Made by a program: the position numbers and the translations under genes | The notes under the pieces: model-generated | Database searches by the model: none | Seen by the model: the letters and a program-made list of their open reading frames with translations, nothing else | Told to the model about the DNA's origin: nothing | Part shown: in pieces, positions 1 through 6,704 of the stretch | Layout: each line of letters begins with the position of its first letter | Numbering within the stretch: position 1 is the first letter of the stretch | Assembly (NCBI GenBank): GCA_027041035.1 | Contig: JALULB010000342.1 | Location: 1-7,006 of the forward strand | DNA: 7,006 nt | Reading direction: 5' to 3' | Source: Sedimenticola sp. | GTDB lineage: Bacteria; Pseudomonadota; Gammaproteobacteria; Chromatiales; Chromatiaceae

Positions 1-566
1 TACTCCGCCATGACACGGTTTGCCCGGAACACCGCATCTTCATACAAGGCGCCGCCCTTTTTCCACGCCCCTCCCAGAAAACTAGTGGCTCCCTGGCCCC
101 CCGGGATCAGCAGTATCTTTCGGTGGTGGGCGCTTTCGTGTGCGAGGTAGGCTCTGACAAAGGTTAAAGCAAAACCGATACGCCCCGGTTGCTTCGAAAC
201 ATGATCCAGCGGTTCGGCTGCCGGCAGGATTTTGAGGTCGCGCTCCCCTCCTCGGCCCAGTTGGAAAACATTCGGTGGATAACGATCTCGTTCGGGGTCA
301 AGTCCCTTGCCATAGTGCGTATTGGACTGGCCAAGAACAAGAAAGACGTCATAGCCCCGGAGATCCGGAGACGTTGTTTTCGCCGCCTGTTCCTGTTGGT
401 CTTCCCCCGTTCCCGCACCGTTGGGCGCAGAAACTTCGGCACGCTGCAAACCGCCATCCGAACAGGCAAGTAGAGGGCCAACAATCAGGAACAGCATGGC
501 GACCCAACCAAAAACAGTTAGAGGTCGGCACTTGGGGAACGCCACAAGATATCCGGCTTTCGTCAT
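1..566 (-). CDS. Putative lipoprotein with sialate O-acetylesterase-like (SASA/SGNH) domain, C-terminus outside window
   Basis: An open frame runs from an ATG at 566 off the left edge and gives 188 residues without a stop. Residues 1-35 look like a lipoprotein signal: a basic start, a hydrophobic core (about 18-34) and a lipobox LLAC with Cys35. Residue +2 is Ser rather than Asp, which by the Lol rule favours the outer membrane. A low-complexity linker (about 38-68) precedes a domain opening with DVFLVLGQSN, the block I of SASA/DUF303 SGNH-type esterases, making Ser81 the candidate nucleophile. A later IPGGQGATSF (154-163) fits the Gly-rich second block. The catalytic Asp/His region would lie beyond the window, so activity cannot be judged. 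Its place after an acetyltransferase in a polysaccharide cluster suggests O-deacetylation of the glycan (inference). No clear Shine-Dalgarno precedes the ATG; it was chosen because it keeps the signal peptide whole. An in-frame ATG at 497 would remove its basic region. Confidence 0.8.
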   Translation of the reverse strand, partial: MTKAGYLVAFPKCRPLTVFGWVAMLFLIVGPLLACSDGGLQRAEVSAPNGAGTGEDQQEQAAKTTSPDLRGYDVFLVLGQSNTHYGKGLDPERDRYPPNVFQLGRGGERDLKILPAAEPLDHVSKQPGRIGFALTFVRAYLAHESAHHRKILLIPGGQGATSFLGGAWKKGGALYEDAVFRANRVMAE

Positions 567-633
567 GATAGATCTGATGCTCGGCGAAGGAAGGGAAGCG
601 ATACCAACCACCCGCTGACGCGCCACCGCTTGC

Positions 634-669
634 CTCGGGGTTCGGCCCGTGCTCGGGGTTCGGCCCGTG
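634..669. repeat. Perfect 18-bp tandem duplication in the acetyltransferase-lipoprotein spacer
   Basis: The unit CTCGGGGTTCGGCCCGTG occurs twice with no mismatch and no gap (634-651 and 652-669). The bases that follow diverge at once. The unit is 18 bases, so it would preserve any reading frame. In one minus-strand frame it would read HGPNPE twice, but that frame is not a convincing gene. Each copy can form a short CGGG/CCCG stem. It most likely arose by slippage, and no function can be assigned. Confidence 0.85.
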
Positions 670-753
670 CCCGGAGCTTGCACGCGACATGGGCGCCAGC
701 ACGTTGATGTCCTGATTTCTTCCGCTCCGCGGACAGTACCAGAGGAGAACTAC

Positions 754-791
754 CGTAAGCCGTGCCTGCGTCACATCTGCTATGGCTTACG
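754..791 (-). repeat. 8-bp perfect inverted repeat spanning the acetyltransferase stop codon
   Basis: CGTAAGCC at 754-761 and GGCTTACG at 784-791 are exact reverse complements separated by 22 bases. One arm lies in the last codons of the acetyltransferase and the stop codon lies in the loop. The minus-strand transcript could form a stem just at the end of that gene. There is no U-run after the downstream arm, so it does not look like an intrinsic terminator. It could be an mRNA 3'-end stabiliser or chance. Confidence 0.4.
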
Positions 792-1295
792 AAGTGGCCG
801 GGATGGCACCCCTACAACGACGGTGCGCGCAGGAACATCTTTCGTTACGACGCTGCCCGCGCCAATCACGGCGCCTTCTCCAATAGTGACACCGGGGAGA
901 ATGATGGCACCGCTACCAATCCATGCATTGGCGCCGATAACTACCGGTGCGGTCAGGTGGGAATCCCGATACCGGGACGCGGTAGGGTCGTGCGTCTGCG
1001 AGGTGATAACGACATGGGTTGCGATCAGCACATCGTTACCGATGGTTACGCCACCACCTCCCCAGATATGCACATGCTCCGCAATGGACACATCGTCACC
1101 GACCTTGACTGCCTTTGGATTATGGATAACAACATGCCGATAGATATCGAAATTGGCCCCAAGATGACCCAGGCGTGACCGCCACATCACTTCTCGCCCC
1201 AACTTGTGGAGTGCTCTGCTGAACCGCCCGGCATAGCCCTCATCGAACAGACGATACAACGGAACGAGCACACGCTGGACAATGAATGCCTTCAT
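780..1295 (-). CDS. Hexapeptide-repeat (left-handed beta-helix) O-acetyltransferase
   Basis: This encodes 171 residues of the WcaF/NodL/maltose-acetyltransferase type, which moves an acetyl group from acetyl-CoA to a sugar hydroxyl in the cytoplasm as a trimer. Hexapeptide repeats are visible from about residue 61 ([30 protein letters not shown]) and resume after a loop ([33 protein letters not shown]). The family's C-terminal end follows ([16 protein letters not shown]). His102, in the loop TSQTHDPT, is the candidate catalytic base. The ATG at 1295 was chosen because family-like sequence starts there, and an AGAGG lies 11 bases upstream. An in-frame GTG at 1388, four bases after the flippase stop, would add 31 polar residues that do not resemble the family. 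The gene is very likely co-transcribed with the flippase and probably acetylates the repeat unit or its lipid-linked precursor; the exact sugar is unknown. Confidence 0.9.
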   Translation of the reverse strand: MKAFIVQRVLVPLYRLFDEGYAGRFSRALHKLGREVMWRSRLGHLGANFDIYRHVVIHNPKAVKVGDDVSIAEHVHIWGGGGVTIGNDVLIATHVVITSQTHDPTASRYRDSHLTAPVVIGANAWIGSGAIILPGVTIGEGAVIGAGSVVTKDVPARTVVVGVPSRPLRKP

Positions 1296-1392
1296 TTTCG
1301 AAACGGCCTCTTCTCTCCGAATGATCCCCCAAAAGCCATTTTTCCGACCGCCGACAACTACTTCATGTGTACCGGCAGGTTTCAGCACGCAG

Positions 1393-2892
1393 TCACCGCT
1401 GTACCCCAGGGCGCATTCTGGAATGAACCAGCGCCATGACGGGGTGACGCCTGACCGCCATGAGCAGAAAACCGGTCACGATGGCCATACAAAGCAACAG
1501 CAACGAGAACTTCCCGAGCATTCGATTCGAGAAGTAAAAAACCCACCAACTCAGGAACATCCCCATGACCGCCACGATCACAAGGGGCACATGCTCCCTC
1601 AACCGAAGCTCTCGTACGCTTATTCCGTTATTCGACTGATAACGCATCATGAGCAAGATACTTGCAATGGCAATCGATAAGACGAACGCGATGGCAACAC
1701 CCGTTCCACCCATCAACCACCCGAGGACGATCCCGAAGATCAGATTGAGGAGGCCATTGATCGCATGGTAAGCGGTGTTCCACCGCAATGTCCCGGCACC
1801 CAGGTTGCCCATATATGATGGCCCGACCAGCGTATTGACAAGCCAACCAAACGATAACAGGACAGCAAACTGGATGAATAGTGGCTCGGGGCGTCCAATC
1901 CAAATCCTGGAAATGGATGGAGCCAGCGATGCCACACCAACGTAGAGGGGAATGGACAAGAACACCAGCAACCGGAACGACTGAACATAGATCGTCTTGA
2001 GGCGTGCCCTGTCGATTTCCTGATATTCCGCAATCACGGGAATCAGGACTCGATTCGCCGACACGAGTATGGCGCGAAACTGCATGACCATGCGGTTGGC
2101 CATGTCGAAGTAACCGACCATGCTCAATCCGCCAAACCGACTCATGAGCAGTTTGGTAACAGGTTCAAGCAGGAGTTGCAACAGGGAGCCAACCTGGAAA
2201 TTGATGCCGTAACGCAGCATTTCGCGGAAATAGGATTTGCTCCAGCCTAGCGGAAGCCACGAAGACATCCCCGCAAGATGCCTTAGAGTCAGCCACAGAA
2301 TGAGCATCATTCCGCCCGCCTGTGCCAATTGAGCCAGCAGCAAACCATGAAGCCCGTATTGGGGCACCCAAAGCAACACCAGCCCGAGATACACCGTACC
2401 CATCAGGATATTGGTGACAGCAGGCACATCGAACCGATGCAGCCCCTCCAGAGCGGACTGAAACACGCTGCTCAGAGAAGAGATCCACAGGATCAACATC
2501 GCAAACGGCAGTATCGCTCTTGCCACTTCGACCGAATCCTCGGGAACGAGACCTCCCAGAAGCCGGTCAAGCGGGATATAGGCGATAAGCAATATCGAGG
2601 CAATGACCACCGCGATGGTAACCCCAGCCGTTTGCACGACAGCCCCCACTGCCTCTTTCCTGTCCAGCGCTTCATACTTGGCGACGAATTTGAGGACACT
2701 GCCCGCCAGCCCCATTCCGCCGACATTACCGAAGGCAGTGGTTGCCGTCACCACCGACCAGATGCCGATCTCCTTGATGCCGATGGAGCCAAGCAAATAT
2801 TGATAGAGAAAATAGAGCAGCGCCCCCGAAAATAACGTGTTCGCCAATGTCAGCAGAACATTGCGGTTGATGCGACTCGTATGCCTACCCAT
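1393..2892 (-). CDS. Oligosaccharide flippase, MOP superfamily (Wzx/RfbX-like)
   Basis: This 499-residue protein is almost wholly hydrophobic, with about 12-14 predicted membrane segments. Clear ones lie near residues 12-32, 88-106, 127-145, 160-176, 184-204, 306-324, 338-356, 376-394, 397-416, 435-454 and 461-480. The N-terminal start (short basic stretch, then a helix ending [16 protein letters not shown]), the conserved EYQEIDR region around 289-295 and the total length suit Wzx-type polysaccharide transporters. These flip undecaprenyl-linked oligosaccharides from the inner to the outer face of the cytoplasmic membrane. The ATG overlaps the end of the methyltransferase gene by 8 bases, which points to translational coupling. 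Its presence implies a Wzx/Wzy-type assembly route, yet no Wzy polymerase is in the window. The exact family (Polysacc_synt or MurJ-like) cannot be settled by eye. Confidence 0.9.
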   Translation of the reverse strand: MGRHTSRINRNVLLTLANTLFSGALLYFLYQYLLGSIGIKEIGIWSVVTATTAFGNVGGMGLAGSVLKFVAKYEALDRKEAVGAVVQTAGVTIAVVIASILLIAYIPLDRLLGGLVPEDSVEVARAILPFAMLILWISSLSSVFQSALEGLHRFDVPAVTNILMGTVYLGLVLLWVPQYGLHGLLLAQLAQAGGMMLILWLTLRHLAGMSSWLPLGWSKSYFREMLRYGINFQVGSLLQLLLEPVTKLLMSRFGGLSMVGYFDMANRMVMQFRAILVSANRVLIPVIAEYQEIDRARLKTIYVQSFRLLVFLSIPLYVGVASLAPSISRIWIGRPEPLFIQFAVLLSFGWLVNTLVGPSYMGNLGAGTLRWNTAYHAINGLLNLIFGIVLGWLMGGTGVAIAFVLSIAIASILLMMRYQSNNGISVRELRLREHVPLVIVAVMGMFLSWWVFYFSNRMLGKFSLLLLCMAIVTGFLLMAVRRHPVMALVHSRMRPGVQR

Positions 2893-3805
2893 TTGCAGTT
2901 TGCATCATCACGATGAAATGGTCACGCGCGGTCAACCAGTTCGGCGGCGTAAGCGACAATGCATCGTCACTGTCCACATCGACTCCGCCCAGGCCATGGC
3001 GACGAGCGAATGCCGCCAAGCCTGGCACCAATCGGTAGGCAGCATTCTTGATCAAGTTCTCGATCTTTTCCTGTGCCGTTCCCTGTTTATGCGAAAAAGT
3101 CTGAACGCGAGCGACCTCAAGTCCTGACTCGGCCGCGAACCAGTTGCACCACCGAGGATTGATGAACGAGATATGTTCGGCAATCGTACAATACCAGTAT
3201 CGACTTCCCATGAAACGCCATGACAGCGCATCGGTATTCCCGGTCGAAATGATCACTGCGCCCCCCGGTTTGACCGCCCCCGCCAACAGATGAACGAAAT
3301 AACGTGGATCGTGCACATGCTCAATGACATCGAACGAAGTAACGACATCGAAACGACCAGCAAACCCGGCAAGCGCCTCATAGTCTGCCCCAACAATCTC
3401 GATGCCTCTCGATCTTGCCCGCTCCGCCGCGCCCTGGTGAATCTCCACACCATAGCGCTCGACCCGATCGAGGTAGGAGAGAAACTGGCCGTCGAAACAG
3501 CCTACATCGAGAACCGACCCGGTTCCGCTCAAGTCATCGATCCATTTCGACGCCAACATCCAGTCGGGTCTGGCTCCGGATGAATGCTGCCAATTATCTG
3601 AAGCGCCCGCCCGGTACAACGCATCAAGTTCGGCCTTGCTCATTCTCGGGAATCTGAAGCATAACGCGCAGGACCGGCAGCAAAGCAGCTCGCCCCCGGG
3701 AAGTGTGTGCTCCAGTCGTTGTCCGGCAAAAGTGCGAGAAGACGGAATCGGCCCACGAGTGGTCAAATCCGCCGATCCGCACGAGGGGCATCGACGATCA
3801 TTCAT
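2885..3805 (-). CDS. Class I SAM-dependent methyltransferase with N-terminal cysteine-pair (zinc-ribbon-like) domain
   Basis: This encodes 306 residues. The N-terminus carries two cysteine pairs, CPSC (6-9) and CRSC (43-46, with further Cys at 42 and 49), typical of the putative zinc-binding module fused to sugar methyltransferases. The Rossmann methyltransferase core follows: motif I VLDVGCFDGQFL (98-109), an acidic strand end YGVEIHQ (118-124), FDVVTSFDVIEHVHDP (152-167, motif IV region) and LLAGAVKPGGAVIIST (173-188). It resembles the zinc-ribbon-plus-Methyltransf_23 architecture seen in glycan clusters and probably methylates a sugar or a lipid-linked glycan; the acceptor position is not readable. 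It lacks the extra C-terminal domain of NDP-hexose C-methyltransferases. The ATG at 3805 is preferred because GGAGG sits ten bases upstream. A TTG at 3832 in frame would add nine residues and has no such site. Confidence 0.9.
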   Translation of the reverse strand: MNDRRCPSCGSADLTTRGPIPSSRTFAGQRLEHTLPGGELLCCRSCALCFRFPRMSKAELDALYRAGASDNWQHSSGARPDWMLASKWIDDLSGTGSVLDVGCFDGQFLSYLDRVERYGVEIHQGAAERARSRGIEIVGADYEALAGFAGRFDVVTSFDVIEHVHDPRYFVHLLAGAVKPGGAVIISTGNTDALSWRFMGSRYWYCTIAEHISFINPRWCNWFAAESGLEVARVQTFSHKQGTAQEKIENLIKNAAYRLVPGLAAFARRHGLGGVDVDSDDALSLTPPNWLTARDHFIVMMQTANG

Positions 3806-3923
3806 CGCGGTATCGCCTCCACTGGCGGCCAAATGAATTGCCTCCGATGGGCAGCCAGCCAGACGGCACCTGGTCCGTAAAAATCACCTCGCGTACTATC
3901 CCTAGGGGCAGGATCCATTTCAT
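3798..3923 (-). CDS. Possible small ORF of 41 codons between glycosyltransferase and methyltransferase genes
   Basis: An ATG at 3923 opens a 41-residue frame ending in TGA at 3800-3798, just inside the methyltransferase gene, whose ATG is at 3805. This start/stop arrangement is typical of translational coupling. The same frame could begin further up at ATG 3998, giving 66 residues and overlapping the end of the glycosyltransferase gene. The peptide starts MKWILPLGIVREVIF, short and partly hydrophobic, and ends basic and aromatic (RQWRRYRDE). I recognise no family. No good Shine-Dalgarno precedes the ATG at 3923. It may be only spacer sequence, since the gap is short and the frame could be open by chance. 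Confidence 0.2.
   Translation of the reverse strand: MKWILPLGIVREVIFTDQVPSGWLPIGGNSFGRQWRRYRDE
3816..3820 (-). promoter_or_regulatory. Ribosome binding site GGAGG deciding the methyltransferase start
   Basis: The minus strand reads GGAGG ten bases before the ATG at 3805. This supports that ATG over the in-frame TTG at 3832. Confidence 0.6.
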
Positions 3924-3981
3924 GCACCGGAATGGACAATGCTTTATCACACCGACTAAAACGCACCCCTCACCCATGCGC

Positions 3982-5274
3982 TCAAGAACCATCACCAACC
4001 ACAGCTGCCCGGTTGGGCGCGTCTTGGACGATCCCCGGCACTTTCCACGCCGGCGGCACCGCTTGTACTGACTCCCATTTCACCATCATTGTTTCGGAGC
4101 CATGCCCCATATCTTCCGGCAAGGTCGCCCGCCAGTGGGCAATAGTGTTATCAATGGAATGGTAGCCAGAAAAGGCTTGCGCGCGCGCACTACAAACAAA
4201 CGATTCCGCACATTCCAACGCATTCTCGATCGCGAATGAGAATTTACTGATATCCTTTACATTGCAGACCATTCCCAGTTCATACCGGGGAACCATCTGA
4301 CCCATCCAGCCGACATCGGAGGCAAGAACCGGCTTGCCTGCCGCAGCGGCCCGGACCACAAACCCCGATGATGTCAGGTGGTTTGGATACGGCGTACAAA
4401 TCAGATCCGCGGCGAAAAGACCCGCCTCCAGTTCTTCCTGGGACACATAGCGGTCAATGACCACTATCCGCTGATCATCCACAAGGTCGCCGAAATCTTT
4501 TTCAAGCAGTAGCCTTATCTCTTCCGAGGCACCGCCCAAGAGAAGCAGCCGGTCATCGCGGTTCAATCCCGCCTGCCCAAACGCCCTGATCAGAAGATCA
4601 ACGCCTTTCCGTCCATCGAGCGCACCAAGACACGCGACATACCGCCCACCCACCGGAATACCCAGCCTCCGCCGGGCCTCAGTCGAGTCGATGGCATCCA
4701 TATGCTCGACCGGCTCGGGTATCAAACAAACCCGGTCGGCAAGCTTTTGTAATCCATATTTTCCAATCGCTTCCAATTGTATTGGATTGATCAAGTGGTA
4801 GCGCGTCACACCTGCCATTGCTGTGATCCACTGCCAAATGACCGACTTGAGCGCCCCCATAGCCCCCTCGGCATCGCCAGGCACCACGCCCCTGAAGAGC
4901 AATACATGCATTTTCGACTTATGCTCAGAAACTCGAACACCAAGAAGACGCGCGACTCCCATGATCTGTGACAACCCGTCACCAAACGGCACGTAGATCA
5001 AATCCGGACGGTGCTTCCTGACCGCCCGGCGAAACGCAAGAAACGCTTTTAACCAATAACTGACTACCGATGACGAGCCCAACCGGATGGAATCGTCGCA
5101 ATGAAATGCATGCTCGAGAGACCGAAGATGGGCTTTGTATTGGGCAGATACCCGAGCGCCTTTCGAGGTTGCCAAGACAATCTCTCTATCAGCGCCCCCC
5201 AAAGCCTGGATCAATACAGCAACATACTGAAACCGGTGTCCACCCGGAGAAGGTTCATAGACGAGGATTTTCAA
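3982..5274 (-). CDS. GT-B fold glycosyltransferase (GT4-like), TTG start
   Basis: This encodes 430 residues of a retaining-type GT-B glycosyltransferase that transfers a sugar from a nucleotide donor to a growing lipid-linked glycan at the cytoplasmic membrane face. The N-terminal domain opens KILVYEPSPGGHRFQYV (2-18) with the Gly-rich loop. The donor domain shows CLGALDGRKGVDLLIRAF (215-232), LLLLGGAS (243-250) and SSGFVVRAAAAGKPVLAS (302-319). Lys223 matches the basic phosphate contact of GT4 enzymes. The usual EX7E glutamates are absent; Arg309 stands where the second is expected. About 45 residues at the C-terminus look unconserved. The preferred start is TTG at 5274, with AGGGAGG five bases upstream and family-like sequence immediately after. 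An in-frame ATG at 5328 would add 18 Gly/Ala/Arg-rich residues with no Shine-Dalgarno. The donor sugar and linkage are unknown. Confidence 0.85.
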   Translation of the reverse strand: MKILVYEPSPGGHRFQYVAVLIQALGGADREIVLATSKGARVSAQYKAHLRSLEHAFHCDDSIRLGSSSVVSYWLKAFLAFRRAVRKHRPDLIYVPFGDGLSQIMGVARLLGVRVSEHKSKMHVLLFRGVVPGDAEGAMGALKSVIWQWITAMAGVTRYHLINPIQLEAIGKYGLQKLADRVCLIPEPVEHMDAIDSTEARRRLGIPVGGRYVACLGALDGRKGVDLLIRAFGQAGLNRDDRLLLLGGASEEIRLLLEKDFGDLVDDQRIVVIDRYVSQEELEAGLFAADLICTPYPNHLTSSGFVVRAAAAGKPVLASDVGWMGQMVPRYELGMVCNVKDISKFSFAIENALECAESFVCSARAQAFSGYHSIDNTIAHWRATLPEDMGHGSETMMVKWESVQAVPPAWKVPGIVQDAPNRAAVVGDGS

Positions 5275-5512
5275 AGCAGCCTCCCTGAACCAGACGTTAC
5301 TTTTATCGCGCGCCGCCCCGCCCCCCATATTTATGATCTACGGTGAACGCCAACGGATCGGCACAAAAACTGGTTCGATGATAGTAAACGCCGCCAGTTA
5401 CATCACTCACAGCGCCAGCATCAGATTCGGGACAATGAAGGATGATTCGAGATAGCGCCTAGTTCTTTCAATATACATCGGAAATACGATACGAATATTA
5501 AGTTGCTTACCA
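5275..5512. other. 238-base spacer between the two glycosyltransferase genes, AT-rich at its upstream end
   Basis: This is the longest non-coding stretch in the window. The part nearest the upstream gene (about 5461-5512) is clearly richer in A and T than the surrounding genes. On the minus strand it carries TATATTGAAAG and TTAATATTCGTATCG, but no -35/-10 pair with good spacing stands out. A run of Gs lies at 5321-5326 on the minus strand, at the alternative ATG. No convincing hairpin with a U-run was seen. It may hold an internal promoter for the downstream genes, which is an inference from composition and length only. Confidence 0.35.
5280..5286 (-). promoter_or_regulatory. Strong ribosome binding site AGGGAGG before a TTG start
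   Basis: The minus strand reads AGGGAGG, then five bases (CTGCT), then TTG at 5274. The spacing is near ideal and is the main reason for choosing TTG rather than the ATG 54 bases further upstream. Confidence 0.65.
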
Positions 5513-6634
5513 TCAAGACGACATCATCGTATCGCAGAGTTCCAGCTGGCGCAGTGCAGAAACAAATCGCTCGGCCATATTGTCCGTATTGTACGAACAG
5601 CTTATGATCTCTAGCGCCTTAGCAGACATATAATCCAGCCGTTTTTCTTTACAGATCAGAGCTGCAATGGTCCTGGCAAGCGATTTTGAATCGTCTCTTT
5701 CGAATAGCGCCCCGTTTCCTCCATCCTTCATTGCTGAAGATTCGGGCATATGATCGCCTTCATCACGATGAATAACGGCTGGAAGACCATAAGCCAACCC
5801 ATGGATCAGACTAAGACCAACAGCACCCGGATAGACAAACAACCGACAGCGATTGGCCACGGCGGCGATTTTTTCTTCGTCTATCATGCCTCCATGCCAG
5901 GCAACCCGGTTCTTGAGTCCAAGGCCGCTGGCCATTTCTTTCAAATGTGCCAGCAAATCGCCATTGCCAATCACATCAAGAGATACCCCAGCAAGTTCAG
6001 GTTCAGCCATTGCCCTGAGCAATATCTCCAGGCGCGCTTTTTCAGTGAGACGGCCAATGAACAGCAACCTCTTTTCTCGATGCTTCGCTTCATAGGCGCG
6101 CCGGTACGCGGAGATCTCTTTCGTATCCAGTCCATTATTGAGGGCCGCGAGATGGACACGGTCGCCACAGCCTAGAACACGCCTAGCCCTTTCGACTTCA
6201 CGATCGGTATAGAACAGGGCCATATCGGCCAAACAGAGCAACCTGAGACGCAACCACATGCGCCATGGACGTGAGGTGGCGGAACGGAAGTGCCCCCAAA
6301 TAACTATCTTCGCGCCCAGCAGCTTGGCCTTGATCAACAACAGATAGGTGCTAACGGTACGCGGCGAGCCCGAGAGAACCAACACATCTCCATCAGACAC
6401 AGGGATCGATAGCGTGCCCGTTTGCCATTCAACACCCAAAGGCAACGTCTTGATGGGACCAAGCCATCTTTCCCACTCATACGGCTTGTCTCGCTGCGTC
6501 AACACCCCCAACCCACCTGCGGAGGCATAGACGGAAAAACGGTCGCCGTAATGCTCGTGAAGACGACTGAAAAACGGAACCCTATAACTAGGCACAGACG
6601 GTTGGACAATTATTATTTTTCCAGAAACCGCCAT
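5513..6634 (-). CDS. GT-B fold glycosyltransferase (GT4-like)
   Basis: This encodes 373 residues, a usual length for a GT4 enzyme. The N-terminus IIIVQPSVPSYRVPFFSRL (7-25) matches the acceptor-side strand of glycosyltransferases that open with QP..P.YR.PF. The donor domain shows LLFIGRLTEKARLEILLRA (190-208), with Lys199 as the expected phosphate contact, then LDVIGNGD (219-226) and VGLSLIHGLAYGLPAVIH (272-289). In that last motif the canonical E..G...E..A pattern is replaced: His278 occupies the second Glu position. I recall this 'GLS.IH...YGLP' variant from other GT4-like enzymes. It most likely adds one sugar to a lipid-linked oligosaccharide. The ATG at 6634 was chosen for its fit to the family N-terminus and a GGAGA just upstream. 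An in-frame ATG at 6718 would add 28 unrelated residues and overlap the carbamoyltransferase end by 14 bases. Confidence 0.87.
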   Translation of the reverse strand: MAVSGKIIIVQPSVPSYRVPFFSRLHEHYGDRFSVYASAGGLGVLTQRDKPYEWERWLGPIKTLPLGVEWQTGTLSIPVSDGDVLVLSGSPRTVSTYLLLIKAKLLGAKIVIWGHFRSATSRPWRMWLRLRLLCLADMALFYTDREVERARRVLGCGDRVHLAALNNGLDTKEISAYRRAYEAKHREKRLLFIGRLTEKARLEILLRAMAEPELAGVSLDVIGNGDLLAHLKEMASGLGLKNRVAWHGGMIDEEKIAAVANRCRLFVYPGAVGLSLIHGLAYGLPAVIHRDEGDHMPESSAMKDGGNGALFERDDSKSLARTIAALICKEKRLDYMSAKALEIISCSYNTDNMAERFVSALRQLELCDTMMSS

Positions 6635-6704
6635 CCATTCTCCGCCAAGCAAATCTTGTACTGGCAATGATTCATGACAAGAAACCAGGAGACGCCAATA
6701 ACGA

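Noticed and set aside
721..733. Small perfect hairpin TCCGC-TCC-GCGGA considered as a terminator
   Set aside because: The stem is only five pairs with a three-base loop and has no T-run after it on either strand.
349..774. Minus-strand frame from a GTG at 774 containing two HGPNPE repeats
   Set aside because: It overlaps most of the lipoprotein gene in another frame, has many Cys/Arg/Trp typical of an out-of-frame shadow, no ribosome site and no recognisable domain. The repeat is explained by the 18-bp duplication.
649..1143. Plus-strand open frames opposite the acetyltransferase
   Set aside because: They lie antisense to a clear hexapeptide-repeat gene, and their composition (Thr/Pro-rich) mirrors the repetitive Gly/Val codons of that gene.
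1296..1388. N-terminal extension of the acetyltransferase from the GTG at 1388
   Set aside because: The 31 extra residues are polar and unlike the family. The ATG at 1295 has an AGAGG upstream. The GTG remains possible because it lies just four bases after the flippase stop.
2329..2835. Plus-strand 168-codon frame opposite the flippase
   Set aside because: His/Gln/Arg-rich composition without domains is what the complement of a hydrophobic membrane protein gives; it is a shadow frame.
5750..6175. Plus-strand 141-codon frame opposite the first glycosyltransferase
   Set aside because: It is antisense to a well-supported glycosyltransferase, shows no family features and has no promoter or ribosome site.
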